The notes below the pieces were generated by a model. The model worked only from the letters and a program-made list of their open reading frames with translations, had not been told where the DNA came from and did no database searches. DNA of 7,092 nucleotides from positions 1 through 7,092 of the forward strand of contig JANYAL010000356.1 in NCBI GenBank assembly GCA_025361325.1, in the 5' to 3' direction. A program made the translations under genes and the position numbers. Below are positions 1 through 5,562 of the stretch, one piece after another (within the stretch, counting starts at the first letter, position 1; every line of letters starts with the position of its first letter). The DNA is from Bacteroidota bacterium. GTDB taxonomy: Bacteria > Bacteroidota > Bacteroidia > Chitinophagales > Chitinophagaceae.

Positions 1-2
1 AT

Positions 3-158
3 CTACTCGATTGCTGCTTGACAGGTTTGGAGGTGCTCACAGGTAAATGCAGCCTGATTATCTATATCGATCTTTAGAAGAACAGCATGGCCTCGCTGCA
101 GGGCTATTTCTTCAATGGCCTTTCCCATCTTACCATAACCGATCAATGCAATATTCAT
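3..158 (-). CDS. dapB: 4-hydroxy-tetrahydrodipicolinate reductase, N-terminal part, with in-frame stop near window edge
   Basis: DapB reduces the dihydrodipicolinate precursor with NAD(P)H in the cytosolic lysine and meso-diaminopimelate pathway. The ATG at 158-156 opens a 51-codon frame beginning MNIALIGYGKMGKAIEEIA, which is the Rossmann N-terminus of the family: beta strand, GxGxMG dinucleotide loop (GYGKMG, residues 7-12) and the first helix. The sequence then runs to AAIE at residues 48-51, where Bacteroidota DapB proteins normally continue with an AIEF(S/T) stretch (from memory). Here the next codon is TAG (5-3). The family is about 240 residues long, so either the gene is broken or the window edge carries a sequence error. 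It lies 95 bases downstream of the DUF5683 gene on the same strand. A weak -7-like box, TATACTTG, sits on the minus strand at 185-178 without a recognisable -33 partner. Identity is firm; intactness is in doubt. Confidence 0.8.
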   Translation of the reverse strand: MNIALIGYGKMGKAIEEIALQRGHAVLLKIDIDNQAAFTCEHLQTCQAAIE

Positions 159-253
159 TTGTGCGGCATTTTAAATTCAAGTATATTATTTCAGATTGAA
201 GTTAATTATTTTATGTGTGCAACTGTTTTTTACCAGTCAAAATGCCAATGAAC

Positions 254-862
254 TCATTTCACATTCGAACTTTTCCCGATCAGCATGACCAGACTTATTC
301 CTGTAGTATTAGAGAAAGGACTATACCCGGCCCGTAGCTGCAGGCTCAGGTCATCACCGACATCAAAGGTTTTCAAATGTGCATCCACAGCAGCATCCAC
401 TACATTTAGCCCCCAGAATAGGATAAAGAATAAAGCTGAATAATCAACATTCTGTCTAACCTGGTTCCTGAAGGTCTTTATCCTGTCTGGATACTGTCTG
501 ACGGAATAATAAGGTTCCGGGATCAGGTAGTCATTTGCAGGGTCACCGTCTGTGGCATTGGTGTAGGCTTTGCTCGCAACATTGTACTGATTCACATTAT
601 ATACAAAAATACCTGCTGTAATGCCCAATGCACCGTATACTAAGGGTAGTTTCCAGTATTTCTTATTGGTAATCTGTCCCCAACCTGGCAAGATGGCTGA
701 TCGAACTATAGCGATCCTGGGGTCATATCTTTTAGAAGTGTCGATCCTGGCAAATGCATGTATGTGCTGCCGCTTCTGTTTTAGCGGCACATTCTTTTGA
801 GCACATATACTGTTGCAGCATAAAAGCAAGAGGGTGAAAAATAGGGCGGTGAACTTGAGCAT
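254..862 (-). CDS. DUF5683 domain-containing exported or membrane protein
   Basis: This 202-residue protein of unknown function is recognised as the Bacteroidota DUF5683 family. Residues 1-21 form a signal peptide (MLKF, a leucine-rich core, then ICA before Q22), best read as signal peptidase I type because no clean lipobox is present. The domain core starts at R54 with SAILPGWGQITNKKYWKLP, continues into a hydrophobic segment at about 72-89, has a second hydrophobic segment at about 141-159, and ends with the VDAAVDAHLKTFDV motif (154-168) and a short beta-rich tail. The start ATG overlaps the parB stop as TGATG, so translation is probably coupled to parB. From memory, parB-DUF5683-dapB is a recurrent order in Bacteroidota. 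A link to segregation or to the envelope is only guilt by association; no enzymatic motif is visible. Confidence 0.85.
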   Translation of the reverse strand: MLKFTALFFTLLLLCCNSICAQKNVPLKQKRQHIHAFARIDTSKRYDPRIAIVRSAILPGWGQITNKKYWKLPLVYGALGITAGIFVYNVNQYNVASKAYTNATDGDPANDYLIPEPYYSVRQYPDRIKTFRNQVRQNVDYSALFFILFWGLNVVDAAVDAHLKTFDVGDDLSLQLRAGYSPFSNTTGISLVMLIGKSSNVK

Positions 863-1776
863 CAGCTTACTTTGATATTCAGTTTATCCAGCAGGGCATT
901 AAGTTCCTCTTTGGAATAATATTCAAATAGAATGCTCCCGCTTCCTTTTTTATTATAGTGCATTTTTACCCTGGTACTGAAATGCGTGGCTAAATTATCC
1001 TCTATTTTTTTTATAGCAGGGGGCAGGGTTTGTTTAACAGCTACTGTAACAGGCTGGCCCGCAGTATATAATTTCCGCACCAGTTCTTCGGTCTGGCGAA
1101 CTGACAAGCCCTTGCGCTTTATTTCATGGAACAGCAATAGTTGTTTGTCAACAACACCCACATTGATCAAAGCACGGGCATGGCCCATACTGATGAGTCC
1201 GCTGCGGACGGCTATCTGGATATCGGGTGGCAGCTTCAATAGCCGGATATAATTGGCTACAGTGCTCCTTTCCTTGCCCATACGTTCCGCAACCTGTTCC
1301 TGTGTGTAATCCAGCTCATCCATCAGGCGCTTGTAACTGAGGGCAATTTCAATGGCATTCAGATTCTCGCGCTGCAGGTTCTCCAGCAGGGATAGCTCCA
1401 ACAACTGGATGTCATTGGCCTGGCGTACGTAAACAGGCAGGTCCTTTAAACCTGCAATCCTGGCAGCCCTGAGACGCCGTTCCCCGGCGATGAGCCTGAA
1501 ATTGCCGTTTGGCATCCTTGTTACGGTCAGTGGCTGAATGATATCATGCAGCTTAATGGATGCAGCCAGTTCGAGCAAGGCGCTTTCATTGAAATCGCGA
1601 CGGGGCTGTTTGGGATTAACTTCAACCTGGATCAGGGGTATACGCAACACGCCCGTGGTCTGTTCCACCAGTTCGGGTTTCAGATTGCCTGCCGTACTTT
1701 TCAGGTCTGCGTCTATATGCTGCAGTAAGCTGCGGATGCCTTTTCCTAATGCGTCTTTTTTATTGGGAGTACTCAT
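862..1776 (-). CDS. parB: Chromosome-partitioning protein ParB (Spo0J family)
   Basis: ParB is a CTP-hydrolysing DNA clamp that loads at parS sites, spreads, and stimulates ParA to segregate chromosome origins. I start it at ATG 1776-1774 (304 residues, MSTPNKKD). The frame can be extended seven codons to a TTG at 1797, which is less convincing. Visible in order: the ParA-stimulating N-terminal motif KKDALGKGIRSLL (6-18); Box I NPKQPRR (54-60); the CTP-binding GERRLRAA (98-105); ENLQREN (132-138); a helix-turn-helix at about 158-181 (YTQEQVAERMGKERSTVANY); GHARAL (198-203); and a C-terminal dimerisation domain from about 255. All CTPase motifs are intact and the length is normal. It follows parA with a 93-base gap. 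No palindromic parS was found by eye in this window, so the loading site is probably elsewhere. Confidence 0.97.
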   Translation of the reverse strand: MSTPNKKDALGKGIRSLLQHIDADLKSTAGNLKPELVEQTTGVLRIPLIQVEVNPKQPRRDFNESALLELAASIKLHDIIQPLTVTRMPNGNFRLIAGERRLRAARIAGLKDLPVYVRQANDIQLLELSLLENLQRENLNAIEIALSYKRLMDELDYTQEQVAERMGKERSTVANYIRLLKLPPDIQIAVRSGLISMGHARALINVGVVDKQLLLFHEIKRKGLSVRQTEELVRKLYTAGQPVTVAVKQTLPPAIKKIEDNLATHFSTRVKMHYNKKGSGSILFEYYSKEELNALLDKLNIKVS

Positions 1777-1784
1777 AGTGGATA

Positions 1785-1867
1785 TGCAGATTTGCAAATT
1801 CTCTCATTTTATAGCTGTATTCGTTTTATTTGTACCGGGTTTATTTAAATGTATCTGACAATCTGCA
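1785..1867. repeat. Inverted repeat in the parA-parB spacer
   Basis: An exact 8-bp inverted repeat, TGCAGATT at 1785-1792 and AATCTGCA at 1860-1867, brackets most of the 93-base spacer between parA and parB. The proximal arm is overlapped by a perfect 10-bp palindrome, ATTTGCAAAT (1790-1799). No U-tract follows, so it is not an obvious terminator. It could form a long-loop RNA stem between the two cistrons or be a protein site. The arms are short enough that chance is possible. Confidence 0.3.
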
Positions 1868-1869
1868 CA

Positions 1870-2670
1870 TCAATCAATAATCCTGTCCTCTTCCCTGATC
1901 CTCGTCATATTGTTCTTCTGCAGTATCTCTTTGGCCAGGTTCAGATAATTGACTGAGCCTTTGCTTTCCGCATCATACAGAATCACCGGTTTTCCGAAAC
2001 TAGGTGCCTCGCTAAGTCGGGTATTGCGATGAATGATACTGCTGAAGACAATGTCCTCAAAATGGCGGCGCACTTCACTTACCACCTGGTTGCATAAACG
2101 CAATCGCCCATCATACATGGTCATTAAGATACCTTCAATCTTTAGTTCCGGATTCAGTCTGTTCTGTACGATCTTGATGGTATTCAGCAGTTTTCCCAAT
2201 CCTTCCAGTGCAAAGAACTCGGTCTGTACCGGCACCACCACGCTGTCAGCGGCAGTAAGGGCGTTCACAGTGATAAGACCGAGGGAAGGTGAGCAGTCAA
2301 TCACAATGAAATCATAGTCTTCCCGAATCGGGTCCAGTATATTCTTGAGCACAGACTCTCGGTTCGGATAATTGATCATCTCTATTTCGGCACCAACCAG
2401 GTCAATGTGGGAGGGAAGGAGGTCCAGAAAAGGGATCTCGGTTTTAAGAATCACGTCTTTTGCTGACGATTCATTCACCATGCAGTCGTACAGGCTTTGG
2501 GTGATATTATGCAAATCGAATCCGGTACCGGTTGTACTGTTGGCCTGAGGGTCGGCATCCACCAGCAAAGTCCGGTATTCAAGTACGGCAAAACTCGCAG
2601 CCAGGTTAATTGCGGTAGTGGTCTTACCAACCCCGCCTTTTTGATTCGCAACACCTATTATTCTTGCCAT
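1870..2670 (-). CDS. parA: Chromosome-partitioning ATPase ParA (Soj family)
   Basis: ParA is a deviant Walker ATPase that binds DNA non-specifically as an ATP dimer and is released by ParB, moving ParB-parS complexes. The 266-residue protein starts at ATG 2670-2668 with [10 protein letters not shown]. It shows the deviant Walker A KGGVGKTT (11-18) with the signature lysine, Walker A' [10 protein letters not shown] (35-44), Walker [11 protein letters not shown] (122-131), the [12 protein letters not shown] stretch (147-158) and the [10 protein letters not shown] motif (220-229). The length is typical of chromosomal Soj proteins, and there is no N-terminal helix-turn-helix extension as in plasmid type Ia ParA. 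It is the first gene of the parA-parB-DUF5683 block. A heptad repeat lies immediately upstream of its start, and a -7-like box lies at 2853-2846. Confidence 0.97.
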   Translation of the reverse strand: MARIIGVANQKGGVGKTTTAINLAASFAVLEYRTLLVDADPQANSTTGTGFDLHNITQSLYDCMVNESSAKDVILKTEIPFLDLLPSHIDLVGAEIEMINYPNRESVLKNILDPIREDYDFIVIDCSPSLGLITVNALTAADSVVVPVQTEFFALEGLGKLLNTIKIVQNRLNPELKIEGILMTMYDGRLRLCNQVVSEVRRHFEDIVFSSIIHRNTRLSEAPSFGKPVILYDAESKGSVNYLNLAKEILQKNNMTRIREEDRIID

Positions 2671-2672
2671 AT

Positions 2673-2707
2673 TTTATTGTTTGTGGTTTGAGGTTTGGAA
2701 TTTGAGG
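2673..2707. repeat. Five-unit heptad tandem repeat directly before parA
   Basis: Reading the plus strand, five consecutive 7-base units all begin with TTT: TTTATTG, TTTGTGG, TTTGAGG, TTTGGAA and TTTGAGG. The last unit ends at 2707 and the first lies two bases from the parA start. On the transcript they would read as CCTCAAA-like units forming a C/A-rich, unstructured leader against the start codon. The phase is exact and the two TTTGAGG units are identical, so tandem duplication with drift is likely. Confidence 0.6.
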
Positions 2708-2813
2708 TTCTAATACCGGTTGAACGGGTATACACAAACTACAAACATGTACCTGAATCGTTTTACCGATCACAGAAATCTCTAATTCCAACCCGTTTGC
2801 ACTATATAGTATA

Positions 2814-2825
2814 TTAACCATTCGG
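2814..2825. repeat. First copy of 12-bp direct repeat TTAACCATTCGG
   Basis: TTAACCATTCGG occurs here and again, exactly and in the same orientation, at 3097-3108. The two copies are 283 bases apart, one near the parA side and the other near the FMN reductase start. An exact 12-mer twice within 508 bases is unlikely by chance, although the AT-rich part lowers its significance. It may be an operator pair; no regulator is identified. Confidence 0.45.
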
Positions 2826-2845
2826 GTGATCGATCCTGGTAAAGC

Positions 2846-2853
2846 CAAAGGTA
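2846..2853 (-). promoter_or_regulatory. Candidate Bacteroidota -7 box for parA
   Basis: On the minus strand this reads TACCTTTG, a full match to the Bacteroidota -7 consensus TAnnTTTG. It would give a leader of roughly 170 bases before parA. No TTG or TTTG -33 element is seen at the usual 19-21 base distance, so the call rests on the -7 box alone. Confidence 0.3.
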
Positions 2854-2967
2854 TCATAATGTACAGCAATTACCATTTTAGTTTAAACCACTGACATTGG
2901 TACGGAAAGCGGAACGGCCGTAAAAACTTAATACCATATTAAAATAAATTTATTATTCAATCGTCTA

Positions 2968-2975
2968 TATGTTTG
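2968..2975 (+). promoter_or_regulatory. Candidate -7 box for the FMN reductase gene
   Basis: TATGTTTG matches TAnnTTTG on the plus strand, with a related TATGTTTA at 3008-3015. Initiation here would give a leader of nearly 200 bases that contains the inverted repeat at 3012-3063 and the second 12-bp repeat copy. No -33 TTG is visible at the right distance, so support is weak. Confidence 0.25.
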
Positions 2976-3011
2976 GAAACCATCGAATTATTAAAATGGT
3001 TCTTTACTATG

Positions 3012-3063
3012 TTTAGTTGGTTTAGAAGGTGCCTGAATTCTTAAATTATAATGACCAACTAAA
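3012..3063. repeat. 10-bp perfect inverted repeat in the FMN reductase leader
   Basis: TTTAGTTGGT (3012-3021) is the exact reverse complement of ACCAACTAAA (3054-3063), with a 32-base spacer. In the transcript of the plus-strand gene it could form a 10-bp stem with a large loop. It is not followed by a T-run, so it is not an intrinsic terminator. A dyad operator or a structured leader are both possible. Confidence 0.4.
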
Positions 3064-3096
3064 AAATTAGAATTAATACCTGAAATCGCGACAAAT

Positions 3097-3108
3097 TTAA
3101 CCATTCGG
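3097..3108. repeat. Second copy of 12-bp direct repeat TTAACCATTCGG
   Basis: This is an exact copy of the 12-mer at 2814-2825, placed about 71 bases upstream of the FMN reductase start codon. The flanking bases differ from those of the first copy, so the shared segment is limited to these 12 bases. Confidence 0.45.
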
Positions 3109-3178
3109 CATAGAATTGGGAACAAAGAGGCCGCTTACTTGTTATAAAAAGTGTTACTAAAAAAGAACAAACAAATAT

Positions 3179-3715
3179 ATGATTACTATAATATCAGGTA
3201 CGAACCGTCCTGGAAGTAATACCGAAAAAGTAGCCCGTGAATACGAACGTATCCTGAAAGAAAAGGGTCAGGAGACCTTTTTTTTCTCTCTTCAGGGTGT
3301 AAATGTTATGCAGCGGGATAGTGCATTTGAGAAAATAGAGCAGGAGATCCTGATCCCTGCCACACAATTCATTTTTGTAGTACCGGAATATAACGGGAGT
3401 TTTCCGGGCGTATTGAAAATGCTTTTAGATACAAGCAGGTCGCACGAGATCTGGTTCTACAAAAAAGCGCTGCTCACCGGAGTCGCTTCAGGCAGGGCGG
3501 GTAATCTTCGGGGTATGGACCACCTGGCCGATATCCTGAACTACCTGAAAATTACAGTGCACCCTAACCGGCTGCCTATATCTTCAGTCGATACCTTACT
3601 TTCTCCGGAAGGAAGCATAACAGACGCCAATACCCTCAGAAGCATGAGCCACCAGTTGGATGAGTATATCAGATGGATGAGTGGGGTATATGGTAAACTG
3701 ACCACACCTGCTTAA
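3179..3715 (+). CDS. NAD(P)H-dependent FMN reductase family protein
   Basis: This 178-residue cytosolic flavoprotein of the NADPH_FMN_red (flavodoxin-like) family would reduce FMN, quinones or azo-type acceptors using NAD(P)H; the physiological substrate cannot be told. The FMN phosphate loop is SGTNRPGSNTEK (6-17), the classical family signature is VVPEYNGSFPGVLK (67-80), and a second flavin-contact stretch is GVASGRAGNLRGMDHLADIL (101-120). The length and motif spacing are normal for the family. The ATG at 3179 is the natural start because the phosphate loop lies immediately inside; no Shine-Dalgarno is present, as expected for the phylum. The upstream gene is divergent and the downstream metallophosphoesterase is 126 bases away. 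An operon with it is possible but not shown, and no clear terminator separates them. Confidence 0.92.
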   Translation: MITIISGTNRPGSNTEKVAREYERILKEKGQETFFFSLQGVNVMQRDSAFEKIEQEILIPATQFIFVVPEYNGSFPGVLKMLLDTSRSHEIWFYKKALLTGVASGRAGNLRGMDHLADILNYLKITVHPNRLPISSVDTLLSPEGSITDANTLRSMSHQLDEYIRWMSGVYGKLTTPA

Positions 3716-3769
3716 TTTTTCTGGCGCAAGTCATAACCTGCCGGATAAAATTTATGTACTTTTCGCTTT

Positions 3770-3835
3770 ATGATTAACAATCTTCAAACTTCAACCCCGT
3801 CCGACCGTGTCATCCGTGCGGGCTCCAACCTGTAA
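3770..3835 (+). CDS. Possible 21-codon leader ORF before the metallophosphoesterase
   Basis: ATG 3770 opens a 21-codon frame (MINNLQTSTP... ending SNL) that stops at TAA 3833-3835, six bases before the next gene's ATG and in the same frame. A -7-like box TACTTTTC (3757-3764, one mismatch to TAnnTTTG) lies just upstream. The peptide resembles nothing I know. It could be a leader that couples translation, a former N-terminal extension cut by a TAA, or chance. Confidence 0.2.
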   Translation: MINNLQTSTPSDRVIRAGSNL

Positions 3836-3841
3836 TATCAA

Positions 3842-5089
3842 ATGCGTACACCCCTTGGAGTTGCTATATTCAGTGCTGTTATCCTGATGCTGGATACTTA
3901 TGTGTTCCAGGCCATCCGGCTCGTCAGCAGGGGCGCCTCTCCGGTAGTAAGAACGGTGATCTATACCATCTACTGGACGCTCACCCTACTGACCATCATA
4001 AGTTTGCTGTTGTTCGTTTTCGCTGGTCCCGATTTCATGGGCAGGCAGTTCCGTACTTATTTATTCGCCACACTCATCGGCCTTTTCCTGGCCAAACTGG
4101 TTGCCGTGCTATTCTTTATCATAGACGACCTGTGCAGGGTGATACAATGGGTAGCCAGTAAATTTTTCATTAAAGAGACCGATATAAGCCGCTCCAGCGG
4201 AGAGGGTATCAGCCGTTCTGTGTTCCTGAGTTGGCTGGGACTGGCTGCCGGTAGCTCCTTATTCGGAAGTTTACTCTATGGATTCAGCAACAAATATAAT
4301 TACCAGGTAAAACGGGTAAAACTGGCTTTTGATAACCTGCCCGCTGCCTTCAGGGGGTTAAGGATCATACATATCAGCGATATCCACAGCGGCAGCTTTA
4401 CTGATAAGCCAGCTGTGCTGAAAGGGGTTCAAAAGATTTTAGATGAAAAAGCTGATATCATTCTGTTCACAGGCGACCTGGTGAACGACCGGTCGGCTGA
4501 GATGGTGGAATATATGGATGTTTTCAATCGTTTAAAAGCACCTATGGGGGTGTATAGCACGCTTGGTAATCATGATTATGGTGATTATGCCCGATGGCCC
4601 AACAACGAAGCTAAAGTCCGGAACCTGGAACACCTGAAAGTGATCCATGCCGAAATGGGCTGGCGTTTGCTGATGAATGAGCATGTGGTGCTGGAAAAGA
4701 ACGGTGCGCAGATCGCATTGTTGGGTATCGAGAACTGGAGTGCCAAAGCCAGGTTCCCAAAACATGGTCGTATGGACCTGGCCCACCCGGGAACGGAAAA
4801 ATACCCTTTTAAGATCCTGATGAGTCATGACCCCAGCCACTGGGATGCAGAAGTGAAGACAAAATATCCTGATATAGACCTGGTATTGAGCGGTCACACC
4901 CATGGTATGCAGTTCGGGGTAGAAATAGCCGGTATCAAATGGAGTCCTGTACAGTATATGTATAAACAATGGGACGGGCTCTATGAGACGGGTAAACAAA
5001 AACTCTACGTAAATCCGGGGTTTGGTTTCATCGGGTATCCTGGCAGGGTTGGGATATTGCCGGAGATCACCGTGATTGAACTGGTTTAG
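3842..5089 (+). CDS. Membrane-anchored calcineurin-like metallophosphoesterase
   Basis: This 415-residue protein has an N-terminal membrane domain and a C-terminal dinuclear-metal phosphoesterase domain. Four hydrophobic segments lie at about 5-25, 36-62, 71-95 and 126-146. The catalytic domain starts near 172 and shows all family blocks: SDIHSG (179-184, D180 and H182), GDLVND (211-216, D212), GNHDY (242-246, N243 and H244), SHDPSHW (328-334, H329) and GHTHG (351-355), then NPGFGFIGYPGRVG (391-404) close to the end. The layout resembles YkuE-type proteins and the membrane-linked UDP-2,3-diacylglucosamine pyrophosphatase LpxG of other bacteria, but the substrate cannot be assigned from sequence. 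The ATG at 3842 places the first membrane helix at the N-terminus, and a TAA three codons upstream blocks any extension. All metal ligands appear intact. Confidence 0.93.
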   Translation: MRTPLGVAIFSAVILMLDTYVFQAIRLVSRGASPVVRTVIYTIYWTLTLLTIISLLLFVFAGPDFMGRQFRTYLFATLIGLFLAKLVAVLFFIIDDLCRVIQWVASKFFIKETDISRSSGEGISRSVFLSWLGLAAGSSLFGSLLYGFSNKYNYQVKRVKLAFDNLPAAFRGLRIIHISDIHSGSFTDKPAVLKGVQKILDEKADIILFTGDLVNDRSAEMVEYMDVFNRLKAPMGVYSTLGNHDYGDYARWPNNEAKVRNLEHLKVIHAEMGWRLLMNEHVVLEKNGAQIALLGIENWSAKARFPKHGRMDLAHPGTEKYPFKILMSHDPSHWDAEVKTKYPDIDLVLSGHTHGMQFGVEIAGIKWSPVQYMYKQWDGLYETGKQKLYVNPGFGFIGYPGRVGILPEITVIELV

Positions 5090-5188
5090 TATGTAAAACG
5101 GGGGTCGTCAATAGTGAATAGAGCCCAGGTATAAAAAGAAATTCTTCATCAGCACATCTGCCTGTCTGCCCCTGATACCCGTTAATTG

Positions 5189-5244
5189 TCCTTTTTTTCC
5201 TTTTTTTCTCCATTTTTATCGTATCCCTTTCTTTTTTATCCTTT
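5189..5244. other. Near-pure polypyrimidine tract
   Basis: Of 56 consecutive plus-strand bases only five are purines (A5212, A5218, G5221, A5223, A5238). The tract includes two T7 runs and two TTTTTATC octamers at 5213-5220 and 5233-5240, exactly 20 bases apart. Such strand-asymmetric, T-rich DNA melts easily or can adopt unusual structures. It lies about 90 bases from the CCACA dyad and could be an unwinding region if that dyad is an origin. Confidence 0.5.
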
Positions 5245-5334
5245 ACAGTATACCCCGAACTGAAATCAATTTACACGAAAAGAGCATATGTTTTGAAGTA
5301 ATATCAGTAGTAGAAATAGTTGGCTAAATAACAC

Positions 5335-5424
5335 TTAATCCACACCAAACCCACAGTAAACCCACACTTTACCACAAAATTAGTGGATTTGATGTGGGTT
5401 TGGTATGGATTTACTGTGGATTAA
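5335..5424. repeat. 90-bp dyad of 11-bp-phased CCACA units (candidate DnaA-type binding array or oriC element)
   Basis: The outer ends are a perfect 10-bp inverted repeat, TTAATCCACA (5335-5344) and TGTGGATTAA (5415-5424). Inside, CCACA occurs at 5340, 5351, 5362 and 5372 (steps 11, 11, 10). Inverted units start at 5382 (AGTGG), 5393 (TGTGG), 5404 (TATGG) and 5415 (TGTGG), all 11 apart. The left linkers are CCAAAC, GTAAAC and CTTTA. The right linkers, read on the minus strand, are GTAAAT, CCAAAC and TCAAAT, so equivalent units appear in swapped order. Two further perfect matches reflect this: ACCAAACCCACA (5344-5355) with 5393-5404, and CCACAGTAAA (5351-5360) with 5410-5419. The outer nonamers TAATCCACA match the DnaA box TTATCCACA at 8 of 9 positions; the inner ones match at 6 or 7. 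The pattern is seen directly; the binding protein is inferred. A long hairpin RNA is the main alternative. Confidence 0.6.
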
Positions 5425-5497
5425 TCATAAAAAAGAAGATTTCTAAACTTTTATTTCCCGGCTGCATAATCCTGCCTGAAGGGGTTGTTTAATATCC

Positions 5498-5540
5498 AAA
5501 AAAAAAGTCGTCCAACTTATAAAATTGGACGACCTTTTTT
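5498..5540. terminator. Bidirectional intrinsic terminator
   Basis: A perfect 9-bp stem, GTCGTCCAA (5507-5515) and TTGGACGAC (5525-5533), encloses a 9-base loop. Nine A residues (5498-5506) precede it and C plus six T residues (5534-5540) follow it. On the minus strand this gives a stem followed by nine U, terminating the helicase gene about 30 bases after its stop. On the plus strand it gives a stem followed by C and six U, the first clear stop for transcription coming from the metallophosphoesterase gene. Confidence 0.93.
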
Positions 5541-5562
5541 AAATGTATTTTACTTGTATTAC

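Larger units (their letters stand above)
2671..3178. other. Divergent intergenic region between parA and the FMN reductase gene
   Basis: These 508 AT-rich bases separate two divergent genes and have no convincing reading frame. An open frame on the minus strand (2869-2624) runs into parA in the wrong frame and resembles no protein I know. The region holds a heptad repeat, a palindrome ACTATATAGT (2801-2810), a 12-bp direct repeat, an ACCATTTTA (2872-2880) / TAAAATGGT (2992-3000) inverted pair, a palindromic GTTTAAAC (2881-2888), and a 10-bp inverted repeat at 3012-3063. It must carry the promoters of both flanking genes. Confidence 0.6.
5090..5562. other. Convergent intergenic region with dyad array and terminator
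   Basis: These 473 bases lie between the ends of two convergent genes and contain no plausible protein frame. From left to right they hold an unremarkable stretch (5090-5188), a polypyrimidine tract (5189-5244), an AT-rich stretch (5245-5334), the CCACA dyad array (5335-5424), another plain AT-rich stretch, and a bidirectional terminator (5498-5540). The length and organisation exceed what two gene ends need. Confidence 0.7.

Noticed and set aside
1777..1797. Seven-codon N-terminal extension of ParB to a TTG
   Set aside because: The ATG at 1776 gives the usual short lead into the GKGIRSLL motif; the extension has no family resemblance and a rarer start codon.
2624..2869. 81-codon open frame on the minus strand upstream of and into parA
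   Set aside because: It overlaps the parA start in another frame, includes the heptad repeat as codons, and resembles no protein family.
3172..3179. TATATTTG -7-like box on the minus strand at the FMN reductase start
   Set aside because: It faces away from the adjacent gene, lies about 500 bases from parA in AT-rich sequence, and has no -33 partner; likely chance.
4532..4999. 155-codon open frame antisense to the metallophosphoesterase
   Set aside because: It is a shadow of a strongly supported gene with all catalytic motifs on the plus strand; no start context or family resemblance.
5024..5130. A terminator directly after the metallophosphoesterase stop
   Set aside because: No stem followed by a T-run is visible there; the first convincing one is the bidirectional terminator at 5498-5540.
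5335..5424. CRISPR array interpretation of the CCACA repeats
   Set aside because: Units are only 11 bp, have no spacers of 26-40 bases, occur in both orientations, and have no cas genes nearby.
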